From assembly GCA_026415995.1 (NCBI GenBank), contig JAOAGB010000005.1:1-21602 (forward strand): DNA of 21,602 bases. Direction: 5' to 3'. Position 1 is the stretch's first letter, and each line of letters begins with the position of its first letter. The notes below the pieces were generated by a model. That model worked only from the letters and a program-made list of their open reading frames with translations, had not been told where the DNA came from and made no database searches. Positions 15,331 through 21,602 of this stretch are shown in pieces. The position numbers and the translations under genes are program-made. This DNA is from Thermodesulfovibrio sp. (GTDB lineage Bacteria; Nitrospirota; Thermodesulfovibrionia; Thermodesulfovibrionales; Thermodesulfovibrionaceae).

Positions 15331-16272
15331 AAAAAGCTTTGTTTTATCTTTACTAAATATTTTTTTAGCTTCTTCAATATCCCTTGCTATACCTTGTTTA
15401 AGCTCTTCAGGAGAGGAAAATTTCTTTTCATCTCTAATTCTTGTAATGAAATGAACTCTAATAGACTTTCCTAATAAATTTTCTTTGAAATCAAAAATAT
15501 GGACTTCATAACTTAGATTTTTATTGTTAAAAGTAGGATTTTTACCAATATTGGCAACCCCTCTATAGGTTTTTGATAAATGTGGTACAGTTACCTTTAC
15601 GGCATAAACACCCTCCTTAGGTATAATCTCTTGAATAGGTAATATATTTGCTGTAGGATATCCAAGAATTGAAGAGCCTCTTCCTAAACCTTTTATAACC
15701 TCACCATCTATATGATAGGCTCTACCCAAAAATAGATTTGCTTCTCTTATATTACCTTCAATTAAGGCATTCCTTACTGCTGTACTGCTTAGTATTTTCC
15801 CTTTTCTTTTATAGGCATTAAGTACTTTTACTTTAAATCCATAGACTAAACCAAGTTTCTTTAATAAATCTCTGTCACCCTTTCTACCCTTGCCAAATCT
15901 GTAATCATAACCTACAATTACTAATTTTGCATTAAGTCTTTCTACAAGAATATCCCTTACAAAATCCTCTGCCTCCATCTGTGCAAATTCATTAGTAAAA
16001 GGTATCAGGACTGTTATATCTACTCCACATGTTTCAATTAATCTAATCTTATCCTCTGTTGTTGTAATCAGCTTCAAAGGATGGTCTTTAAATAAAACCT
16101 TTATGGGATGGGGATGAAAAGTAACCACAACACTCTTTCCACCTATCTGCCTTGCCTTTCTTTTTATATAATCAAAAATTTTCTGATGCCCCATATGTAC
16201 ACCATCAAAATTTCCAATGGTTATTACAGTGTTTTCAGTTTCCAGCTTCTCAATTCCTCTAATTACCTGCAT
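15319..16272 (-). CDS. ribF: Bifunctional riboflavin kinase / FAD synthetase
   Basis: Phosphorylates riboflavin to FMN and adenylates FMN to FAD. The nucleotidyltransferase domain shows TIGNFDGVHMGHQ, VTFHPHP, YDYRFGKGRKGD and SSTAVRNAL. The flavokinase domain shows GLGRGSSILGYPTANI and GVANIGKNPTF, then IRDEKKFSSPEELKQGIARD. I place the start at ATG 16272 (317 residues, MQVIRGIEKLE), with GGAGAG 8 nt upstream. An upstream in-frame ATG at 16335 would add 21 Lys/Trp-rich residues that simply read through the coaE end. The start overlaps the coaE stop by 14 nt, and the stop overlaps convergent priA by 12 nt. Confidence 0.95.
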   Translation of the reverse strand: MQVIRGIEKLETENTVITIGNFDGVHMGHQKIFDYIKRKARQIGGKSVVVTFHPHPIKVLFKDHPLKLITTTEDKIRLIETCGVDITVLIPFTNEFAQMEAEDFVRDILVERLNAKLVIVGYDYRFGKGRKGDRDLLKKLGLVYGFKVKVLNAYKRKGKILSSTAVRNALIEGNIREANLFLGRAYHIDGEVIKGLGRGSSILGYPTANILPIQEIIPKEGVYAVKVTVPHLSKTYRGVANIGKNPTFNNKNLSYEVHIFDFKENLLGKSIRVHFITRIRDEKKFSSPEELKQGIARDIEEAKKIFSKDKTKLFLSY

Positions 16273-16870
16273 ATTTTCTCTCCATTGCCATAAGTTTTTG
16301 GAAGATTGCTTCCACTTGCTGAGCTGTTTCTTCAAGAGTCCCTGAGTTATCTATTATATAATCAGATTTTGATTTTTTCATCTCAATGGGAAACTGACAC
16401 TTCAATCTTTTCATAGTCTCCTCTTTAGAAATACCTTTTTCTTCAAGCCGTTTTATGGCTATTTCTTCATCAGTAAACACTGTAATTATTATGTCAAATC
16501 TATTCTGATATCCCCTCTCAAAAATGATAGGAGCTTCTACTACCACTATTGTAGGTTCTCCTCTAAGAGGTATTTTTTCTATAATTGCATCTATCTTCTC
16601 AAAAACTCGTGGGTGAAGAATATTCTCAAGATAAATTCTCATCAAAGGATTTTCAAATACTATACTGGCTATGTATTTTTTATTCAATTTACCATCCTTT
16701 AAAACTTCATCACCAAACAATCTTCTTATCTCCTCTATTATTTTTGGCTCTTCTAAAAGACTTTCTACAATCTTATCAGTATTTATCACATGGGCACCTA
16801 ACTTTTTAAAAAACTCAGCCACTGTGCTTTTACCCATACCGAAATTTCCTGTAAGTCCAACTTTAATCAT
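16259..16870 (-). CDS. coaE: Dephospho-CoA kinase
   Basis: Phosphorylates the 3'-hydroxyl of dephospho-CoA, the last step of coenzyme A synthesis. It has 203 residues, typical size. The P-loop is GNFGMGKS (8-15), slightly unlike the common GGIGSGKS but with all key Gly, Lys and Ser. INTDKIV holds the conserved substrate Asp. LHPRVFEKI and VVVEAPIIFERGY correspond to the CoaE core, and DYIIDNSGTLEE is the conserved C-terminal motif. The start ATG overlaps the mutS stop by 8 nt and the stop overlaps ribF by 14 nt, so mutS-coaE-ribF is a translationally coupled operon. Confidence 0.96.
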   Translation of the reverse strand: MIKVGLTGNFGMGKSTVAEFFKKLGAHVINTDKIVESLLEEPKIIEEIRRLFGDEVLKDGKLNKKYIASIVFENPLMRIYLENILHPRVFEKIDAIIEKIPLRGEPTIVVVEAPIIFERGYQNRFDIIITVFTDEEIAIKRLEEKGISKEETMKRLKCQFPIEMKKSKSDYIIDNSGTLEETAQQVEAIFQKLMAMERKYAGN

Positions 16871-19430
16871 TCCCTAACATCTCCTTTAATTCCTTAAGCT
16901 TTTTTAATGCCCTCTGTGGACTTAAAGAATCTATTTCAATTTTTGAAAGCTCTGCCTTTATAGGGTCTTCTTGAAAAAATAGGTCAAGCTGTCTTGCCTT
17001 TATTGGAAAGATCTGAAATTCCTTTTTCTCAAGCCTATGTAAAATCTCTTTTGCTCTATTTAATATTTCCGAAGGAAGTCCAGCAAGCCGAGCAACTTGA
17101 ATTCCGTAACTTTTATCAGCTCCACCTTCCTGTATTTTTCTTAAAAATATGATCTCATCTCCCCATTCTTTTACCACAACAGTATAATTCTTAATACTAT
17201 CAAAACTGAAGGCAAGATCAGTAAGTTCATGATAATGTGTAGCAAAAAGTGTTCTTGCTTTAATTTTTTCTGCAATATATTCTAACACTGCCCAAGCTAT
17301 ACTTATTCCATCAAAAGTGCTTGTACCTCTTCCAACCTCATCAAGTATTATAAAACTTTTTGTAGTAGCATTATTTAGAATATTTGCAGTTTCTATCATT
17401 TCCACCATAAAGGTGCTCTGTCCTTTTGCAAGGAAATCAGATGCACCAATGCGTGTAAATATCCTGTCAACAACTCCTATCTTTGCATACTTTGCTGGGA
17501 CAAAAGAACCAATCTGAGCCATAAGCACAATAAGTGCATTCTGTCTCATATAGGTTGACTTGCCTGCCATATTAGGTCCTGTAAGAATTATTATCTTTTG
17601 CTCATCCGTTCCTATTAAAAGGTCATTAGGAATGAATCTACCTTCATAAAGCTTACCGAGCTGTATAAGTCTCTCAATAACAGGATGCCTGCCTTCCTTT
17701 ATATCTATAATATCACCGTCGTTTATCTCTGGTTTTATATAATTATATTTTGAAGCAGCTTTGGCCAATGAAAGAAGAAAATCTATAAATGCTATGATTT
17801 CTGCGTTTTTCAATATTTTTTCAACAAAGGATAATAAAGAGATTATCAATTCTGTAAAAAGTTCTTGTTCAAGTTTTTTGAGTTTCTCCTCAGCGCTCAT
17901 TAGCTTTAGCTCAAGCTCTTTAAGGTCTTCTGTAATAAATCTCTCTGCATTTGCAAGAGTTTGCTTTCTAATATAGTGTGAAGGAACAAGATGAAGATTT
18001 GGCTTCGTTACCTCTATGTAATATCCGAAAACTCTGTTATATCCAATTTTAAGAGAGTTTATACCTGTTTTTTTACGTTCTTCTGCTTCCATACTAATAA
18101 TGTATTTTCTACTTTCACGGCTTAATATTCTTAGCTCATCCACATCTGAATTATATCCATCTCTAAAAATACCACCTTCATTTGTTACATTAGGAGGATT
18201 TTCTATTAAAGCAGACTCAAGCTTTAATACAATTTCATTTAGATCATATAGCGAATTAGAAAGGCTTTTCAGTATTTCCGACACATCCTTTAGAGCCTCT
18301 TTTAATTCCGGAATTCTTTTTATACCATTATAAAGAGAACTTAATTCTTTCGGATTAATAGTTTGAGCTCTAATCTTGAGAGCAAGCCTTTCTATATCAG
18401 GTAAATTTTTCAGCGCTTTCTCCACTTTTTCCCTCAGTATATAATCCCGATAAAAGGCTTCAACACCATCAAGTCTTTTTTTTATCTCTGATATATTAAT
18501 TAAAGGGCAGGCTATGGCATTTCGTAAGAAACGAGTACCCATGGGAGTCAGTGTTTCATCTAAAACCCATATTAAAGAGCCCTCGAAGCTACCATCAAGA
18601 GATGAAAAAATTTCAAGATTTTTTTTAGTGGCACTGTCAAGTAGCATAAACTCTGACAGATTTAACACTTTTAATTCTTTGAACTCTCTTTGTTGTTTAT
18701 TCGCTTCGAGATACTTTAGAAGCGCACCTCCTGCTGAGATAGCATTAGTCAATTCTTCTGCTCCGAAACTTCTTAGAGAGGCTACTTTAAAATGTTCTAA
18801 AAGGCTTCTATAAGCAAGAAGATAATCAAATTTCCAGTCTTCGATGAATGTTTTATTGTATCTGAATGCTTCAAATCTTAAAGTATCCTCGAGACTTAAA
18901 GGCAATAGAATCTCCCTTGGTTCGAATCTTTCAATTTCATCAGTAATATCTTTATCAGTTTCATAAAGAAAAAACTGACCTGTAGTAATATCTGCTAAAG
19001 CTATTCCAGTTTTGCCTTTTGAAGGATATAGCGACATAATATATATGTTTTCCTTAACTCCCTCAGGTAGATATGTCCCAGGTGTTAAAACCCTTACCAC
19101 TTCTCGTTCAACTATGCCTTTTGAGCTTCTTGGATCTCCAATCTGTTCACATATTGCTACTTTATAGCCTTCTCGTATTAATTTCTCAATATATGAGTCT
19201 GATGAAAAATAGGGTATCCCGCACATAGGGACAGGATTTTCCTTTGATTTATCTCTTGAGGTAAGAGTTATCCCTAAGATTTTAGATGCAAGAACTGCGT
19301 CTTCTCCAAACATCTCATAAAAATCACCGAGTCTAAAAAAAACAATAGCATCCTTGTAATTTTCTTTTATTTTGAAGTACTGCCGCATAAGAGGTGTTAA
19401 TTCTTCCTGTGAGATTTCTATGGAGCTCAT
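16863..19430 (-). CDS. mutS: DNA mismatch repair protein MutS
   Basis: Recognises mismatches and small loops and starts mismatch repair with MutL. It has 855 residues from my chosen start. The mismatch-reading Phe-x-Glu (GDFYEMF) is at about 37-39, matching the position in E. coli MutS. The clamp/lever region includes KIGYNRVFGYYIEVTK. The ATPase has Walker A GPNMAGKS (618-625), then DEVGRGTSTFDG, LFATHYHEL, and a C-terminal helix-turn-helix (GIQVARLAGLPSEILNRAKE). An in-frame TTG at 19454 would add 8 residues. I prefer ATG 19430, because a perfect TATAAT lies between the two and family N-termini align to the ATG. Confidence 0.97.
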   Translation of the reverse strand: MSSIEISQEELTPLMRQYFKIKENYKDAIVFFRLGDFYEMFGEDAVLASKILGITLTSRDKSKENPVPMCGIPYFSSDSYIEKLIREGYKVAICEQIGDPRSSKGIVEREVVRVLTPGTYLPEGVKENIYIMSLYPSKGKTGIALADITTGQFFLYETDKDITDEIERFEPREILLPLSLEDTLRFEAFRYNKTFIEDWKFDYLLAYRSLLEHFKVASLRSFGAEELTNAISAGGALLKYLEANKQQREFKELKVLNLSEFMLLDSATKKNLEIFSSLDGSFEGSLIWVLDETLTPMGTRFLRNAIACPLINISEIKKRLDGVEAFYRDYILREKVEKALKNLPDIERLALKIRAQTINPKELSSLYNGIKRIPELKEALKDVSEILKSLSNSLYDLNEIVLKLESALIENPPNVTNEGGIFRDGYNSDVDELRILSRESRKYIISMEAEERKKTGINSLKIGYNRVFGYYIEVTKPNLHLVPSHYIRKQTLANAERFITEDLKELELKLMSAEEKLKKLEQELFTELIISLLSFVEKILKNAEIIAFIDFLLSLAKAASKYNYIKPEINDGDIIDIKEGRHPVIERLIQLGKLYEGRFIPNDLLIGTDEQKIIILTGPNMAGKSTYMRQNALIVLMAQIGSFVPAKYAKIGVVDRIFTRIGASDFLAKGQSTFMVEMIETANILNNATTKSFIILDEVGRGTSTFDGISIAWAVLEYIAEKIKARTLFATHYHELTDLAFSFDSIKNYTVVVKEWGDEIIFLRKIQEGGADKSYGIQVARLAGLPSEILNRAKEILHRLEKKEFQIFPIKARQLDLFFQEDPIKAELSKIEIDSLSPQRALKKLKELKEMLGND

Positions 19431-19436
19431 TTTTTT

Positions 19437-19442
19437 ATTATA
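19437..19442 (-). promoter_or_regulatory. -10 box (TATAAT) of mutS, probable leaderless start
   Basis: A perfect TATAAT on the minus strand ends 6 nt before ATG 19430. The -35 at the right spacing is poor (TTAAGG, 19460-19465). No Shine-Dalgarno is present. It lies back to back with the promoter of the divergent activator gene. Confidence 0.45.
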
Positions 19443-19447
19443 ACGTA

Positions 19448-19477
19448 TTGACAACCTCGCCTTAAATGTTCTATTTT
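19448..19477 (+). promoter_or_regulatory. Sigma-70-type promoter of the NtrC-family activator
   Basis: A perfect -35 TTGACA (19448-19453), 18-nt spacer, -10 TATTTT (19472-19477, 4 of 6). The predicted start lies within a nucleotide or two of ATG 19486, giving little or no leader, and no Shine-Dalgarno is present. The -35 overlaps the divergent mutS promoter region. Confidence 0.5.
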
Positions 19478-19485
19478 TAACTGTA

Positions 19486-20778
19486 ATGGTTTTATTAAAG
19501 TCCTTTAGTGTTCTTGTTGTTTCCGACGAGGCAAAAAAGCTATATGAAATTTTTAACTCTGTAGGGATTACTCTGCGAAAAACAACTAAGTTAAAATCTT
19601 CCTCTAATACAAATTTCTTTAACTACGATATTGCCTTTATAGACATAGATTCAGAAGGTTGGGAAAAAAGACTGATGGAGCTAAAACAGTATATGCCTGT
19701 AATAACTTTTGGGAAAGCTGATATAAAAAAGGCTATTAAATCGATGAAATTAGGTGCCACGGATTTTCTACAGAAACCACTGAAAAATGAATCTGTAAAA
19801 GAAATTTTTGAAAACTTTAAGGATAAACCAAAGGTAGAAATAGAAGGACTTATTGGAAAAAGTAGAACTATGGAAGATGTCTACTGTGGTATTAGAAAGG
19901 CATCACTAACTGACAGTAATGTACTCATAACAGGAGAGTCAGGAACAGGTAAAGAGTTAGTAGCAAGAGCAATTCATACTTTAAGTGAAAGAAAAGAAAA
20001 TCCTTTTATTGTTATAAATTGTTCAGCCATACCAGATACATTACTTGAATCAGAGCTTTTTGGATTTGAGAAAGGAGCATTCACTGGTGCCAATTATACT
20101 AAAAAGGGACTTGTGGAATGGGCAGATAGGGGAACTTTGTTTTTTGATGAAATCGGTGATGTTTCACCTCTTTTTCAGACCAAAATTCTTAGAGTTATAC
20201 AAGAAGGTGAATTCATAAGAATAGGTGGTAGTCATCCGATAAGAGTTGACGTAAGATTCATTGCTGCTACCAACAAAGACCTTACAAAGGCATGTAAAGA
20301 GGGTGTTTTCAGAGAGGATCTTTTTTATAGACTAAATGTCATACATATAGAAATTCCTCCATTAAGAAGTAGAAAGGAAGATATTCCATCACTTACTGAG
20401 TTTTTTATAAAAAAACATTCATCTAAAAGAAAAGATCTAACTATTAAAGGAATTACAGAAGAAGCACTTGATGCTTTAATGAACTATTCGTTTCCTGGGA
20501 ACGTGAGAGAACTTGAAAATATAATTGAAAGAGCAATAGCATTTACAAACTCTGCTGAAATAACAGTTAAAGACCTTCCAGCCTATTTATTGAAAGCTCA
20601 ACATTCTAAGAAACCACTTCATGGAACCTTAAGAGAAGCAGTAGATAATTTTGAGAAAGAAATAATATGGTCAGCTTTACAAAAAAGCAGAGGCAATATT
20701 TCAAAAGCTGCAGAATTATTAGGAATTCATAGGCAACAGCTTCAGCGTAAACTAAAACAGTTCAAGATAGCTACATAA
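19486..20778 (+). CDS. NtrC-family sigma-54-dependent response regulator
   Basis: An enhancer-binding protein that activates sigma-54 RNA polymerase with ATP. It has 430 residues. The receiver domain (about 1-110) keeps a phospho-acceptor candidate Asp53, Thr74 and Lys97. The usual N-terminal acidic pair reads Ser13-Asp14, and the MPG loop after the Asp is missing. The AAA+ domain has Walker A GESGTGKE (150-157), GAFTGA (197-202) for sigma-54 contact, and Walker B GTLFFDEIGD (216-225). NYSFPGNVRELENIIERA follows. A Fis-type helix-turn-helix ends the protein (NISKAAELLGIHRQQLQRKL, 404-423). No histidine kinase gene is adjacent. A sigma-54 promoter begins about 120 nt downstream, and another drives the cyclase gene at 7632. 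Confidence 0.95.
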   Translation: MVLLKSFSVLVVSDEAKKLYEIFNSVGITLRKTTKLKSSSNTNFFNYDIAFIDIDSEGWEKRLMELKQYMPVITFGKADIKKAIKSMKLGATDFLQKPLKNESVKEIFENFKDKPKVEIEGLIGKSRTMEDVYCGIRKASLTDSNVLITGESGTGKELVARAIHTLSERKENPFIVINCSAIPDTLLESELFGFEKGAFTGANYTKKGLVEWADRGTLFFDEIGDVSPLFQTKILRVIQEGEFIRIGGSHPIRVDVRFIAATNKDLTKACKEGVFREDLFYRLNVIHIEIPPLRSRKEDIPSLTEFFIKKHSSKRKDLTIKGITEEALDALMNYSFPGNVRELENIIERAIAFTNSAEITVKDLPAYLLKAQHSKKPLHGTLREAVDNFEKEIIWSALQKSRGNISKAAELLGIHRQQLQRKLKQFKIAT

Positions 20779-20804
20779 ATTTAATTTATTTATTATTTAA
20801 ATTT
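20777..20804 (+). terminator. Weak AT-only hairpin after the activator gene
   Basis: AAATTTAA (20777-20784) pairs with TTAAATTT (20797-20804) in an 8-bp A/T-only stem overlapping the stop codon. It is followed by TATTAAAAAAC rather than a clean T-run. It may end the activator transcript, but the stability is low. Confidence 0.25.
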
Positions 20805-20828
20805 TATTAAAAAACTATTTCTTAGAAC

Positions 20829-20843
20829 GCAATAATTTGTTGC
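20829..20843. promoter_or_regulatory. Candidate upstream activator site (dyad)
   Basis: GCAATAATTTGTTGC is a dyad with 6 of 7 half-site positions matching. Its centre is about 87 nt before the start predicted from the sigma-54 promoter at 20897, a usual distance for an enhancer-binding protein site. The bound factor is inferred, not shown. Confidence 0.3.
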
Positions 20844-20896
20844 ATTAACTATCCTTCTTTCCATTATTTCTTCTTATTTTTTAGCTTTTTTTTATT

Positions 20897-20912
20897 TGGC
20901 ATATCTATTGCT
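20897..20912 (+). promoter_or_regulatory. Sigma-54 (-24/-12) promoter downstream of the activator
   Basis: TGGCATATCTATTGCT matches the sigma-54 consensus in exact register and differs at one base from the promoter at 7581-7596. Transcription is predicted from about 20923. The transcript would run through a structured leader and a tiny ORF in an otherwise gene-free stretch. Confidence 0.8.
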
Positions 20913-20928
20913 AAAAGTATTTTTTCAA

Positions 20929-20981
20929 TGAAAAAGGTTTGGAAAAAAATGAAAGACTTATTGGTATCAATAACCTTTTCA
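20929..20981 (+). ncRNA. Structured leader or sRNA 5' end
   Basis: Two stems stack in the predicted transcript. The outer stem is TGAAAAAGG (20929-20937) with CCTTTTCA (20974-20981), with one bulged A. The inner stem is TTATTG (20958-20963) with CAATAA (20968-20973) around the loop GTAT. The outer stem pairs the only ribosome-site-like sequence (AAGG) before ATG 20949. It could be a translation-control hairpin or the 5' end of a regulatory RNA. This is hand folding only. Confidence 0.3.
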
Positions 20982-21059
20982 AAACCAAAGGAATTTGATA
21001 GACTTAGTAAAAAATCTGAAAGAAATAAGAAAAAGGGAGATGGAAAAAAAAGGGGATAA
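20949..21059 (+). CDS. Putative small basic protein under sigma-54 control
   Basis: A 36-codon ORF starting MKDLLVSITF and ending in a run dominated by Lys, Arg and Gly, so it would be strongly basic. ATG 20949 has AAAAAGG at 20931-20937, about 11 nt upstream. An in-frame ATG at 20928 would give 43 residues, but it lies only about 5 nt after the predicted transcription start. No family is recognised. The Lys-rich end may simply reflect A-rich DNA, and the transcript may be non-coding. The only support is its place directly downstream of a good sigma-54 promoter. Confidence 0.35.
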   Translation: MKDLLVSITFSKPKEFDRLSKKSERNKKKGDGKKRG

Positions 21060-21294
21060 AATCACGTTATTTATAATTTGAAGAGCCTCTCATCTGCTTT
21101 TTATTGAGTTAAAAAAACGCCTAAAAGATTATTCAGAACGCTAAATCAGATAATTTTTCTCCTTACTTATCTAATTAAGGCATGTAATTTATCTCTCCTT
21201 TTATAAAAACTTATTAGCCTTTGTTTCATTTAGAATATTTTTGCCACTCGATTCTCTTATGTTCTAATAAAAGAAATTAAACTAAATATTTTGA
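21060..21294. other. AT-rich non-coding stretch before speD
   Basis: No credible gene is seen on either strand. The only structure is a possible terminator. AAAGATTAT (21124-21132) pairs with ATAATTTTT (21150-21158) with one G-T pair, and its 3' arm runs into TTTTTCTCC. It could end the sigma-54 transcript, making it about 235 nt long. Confidence 0.4.
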
Positions 21295-21324
21295 TTGACA
21301 AAATAAAAAATTTTTCATTAATAT
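21295..21324 (+). promoter_or_regulatory. Sigma-70-type promoter of speD
   Basis: A perfect -35 TTGACA (21295-21300) with an 18-nt spacer to TAATAT (21319-21324, 4 of 6). The leader of about 50 nt holds a GCAG...CTGC hairpin (21334-21352, 7 pairs including two G-T) just before a strong GGGAGGAGG (21365-21373). Confidence 0.5.
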
Positions 21325-21380
21325 ATAAAGTTTGCAGGGGCTTTGTCTCTGCTTTCATCTCTGTGGGAGGAGGGCGAAAA

Positions 21381-21602
21381 TTGTATGCTTTAGGGACCCA
21401 TCTTTTGATTGAACTAAAAAATTGCAATCCCGAGATTCTCAAGGATCTCGAAAGTGTTAAAACCATACTGGTAGATGCCGCAAAAAAAGCAAATGCAACA
21501 GTGATAAGCGTAAATTTTCATGAATTCAATCCCTTTGGTATTAGTGGAGTGGTTGTTATTGCCGAATCTCATCTGACTATTCATACATGGCCAGAGTATG
21601 GT
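21381..21602 (+). CDS. speD: S-adenosylmethionine decarboxylase proenzyme, 5' part
   Basis: Decarboxylates S-adenosylmethionine to supply aminopropyl groups for spermidine synthesis. The first 74 codons are present and the gene runs off the right edge. The start is TTG at 21381, 7 nt after the AGGAGG at 21368-21373. It gives YALGTHLLIELKNC, which matches the family N-terminus, whereas the nearby ATG at 21385 is out of frame. The self-cleavage site is the Glu62-Ser63 bond in VVIAESHLTIHTWPEYG, where the Ser becomes the pyruvoyl cofactor. The family is the short prokaryotic SpeD type of about 120-130 residues. Confidence 0.95.
   Translation, partial: MYALGTHLLIELKNCNPEILKDLESVKTILVDAAKKANATVISVNFHEFNPFGISGVVVIAESHLTIHTWPEYG

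Noticed and set aside
16273..16335. 21-residue N-terminal extension of ribF
   Set aside because: It overlaps the coaE coding end, reads Lys/Trp/Gln-rich and is absent from the family; ATG 16272 has a good ribosome site.
19431..19454. TTG start 8 codons upstream for mutS
   Set aside because: It would place the start codon upstream of a perfect TATAAT, and the family N-terminus fits the ATG at 19430.
21257..21466. Minus-strand open frame over the speD start
   Set aside because: It overlaps the promoter and first codons of a well-supported plus-strand gene and has no recognisable product.

Overview
The window is AT-rich, densely packed bacterial chromosome. Its proteins are rich in Lys, Glu and Ile, it carries two canonical sigma-54 promoters and an NtrC-type activator, and its PA2779-type protein family is known from proteobacteria and relatives. 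This suits a Gram-negative, possibly thermophilic bacterium. A Nitrospirota member such as Thermodesulfovibrio is my best guess, but that is inference from composition and gene content, not a demonstrated match.

Plus strand, 1-7485: a nucleotide-biosynthesis run of carA (3' end only), carB, purH, an unexpected membrane protein, purD and tRNA-Leu(UAG). The genes overlap or nearly touch and probably form one operon. The inserted protein joins an N-terminal globin-coupled-sensor-like domain to a C-terminal PsiE-like four-helix membrane domain. Plus strand, 7486-8390: a canonical sigma-54 promoter drives a two-helix membrane diguanylate cyclase.

Minus strand, 8387-12062: rimP-nusA-recG, with recG where infB usually sits. 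Minus strand, 12063-13412: three tandem hairpins, a Pro/Ala/Lys/Glu-repeat lipoprotein made of 18-bp DNA repeats, a PA2779-family protein and a TPR lipoprotein resembling the TPR half of PA2778 without its peptidase. Plus strand, 13450-15330: a PriA homologue that keeps its eight zinc cysteines but has lost Walker A, DEEH and the final helicase motif. Minus strand, 15319-19430: mutS-coaE-ribF, translationally overlapping. Plus strand, 19486-20778: an NtrC-family sigma-54 activator with an altered receiver pocket. It is followed by a second sigma-54 promoter, identical to the first at 15 of 16 positions, which reads into a structured leader and a tiny basic ORF. The window ends inside speD, which has a TTG start and its own sigma-70-type promoter.

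The most interesting themes are: (1) a likely heme-sensor/PsiE fusion inside a purine operon; (2) a small sigma-54 circuit with an activator, a matching pair of promoters, a c-di-GMP synthase and a putative small protein or sRNA; (3) a helicase-dead PriA in a non-actinobacterial-looking genome; and (4) several first genes of transcription units that have a -10 box 6-8 nt before an ATG and no Shine-Dalgarno, suggesting leaderless mRNAs.
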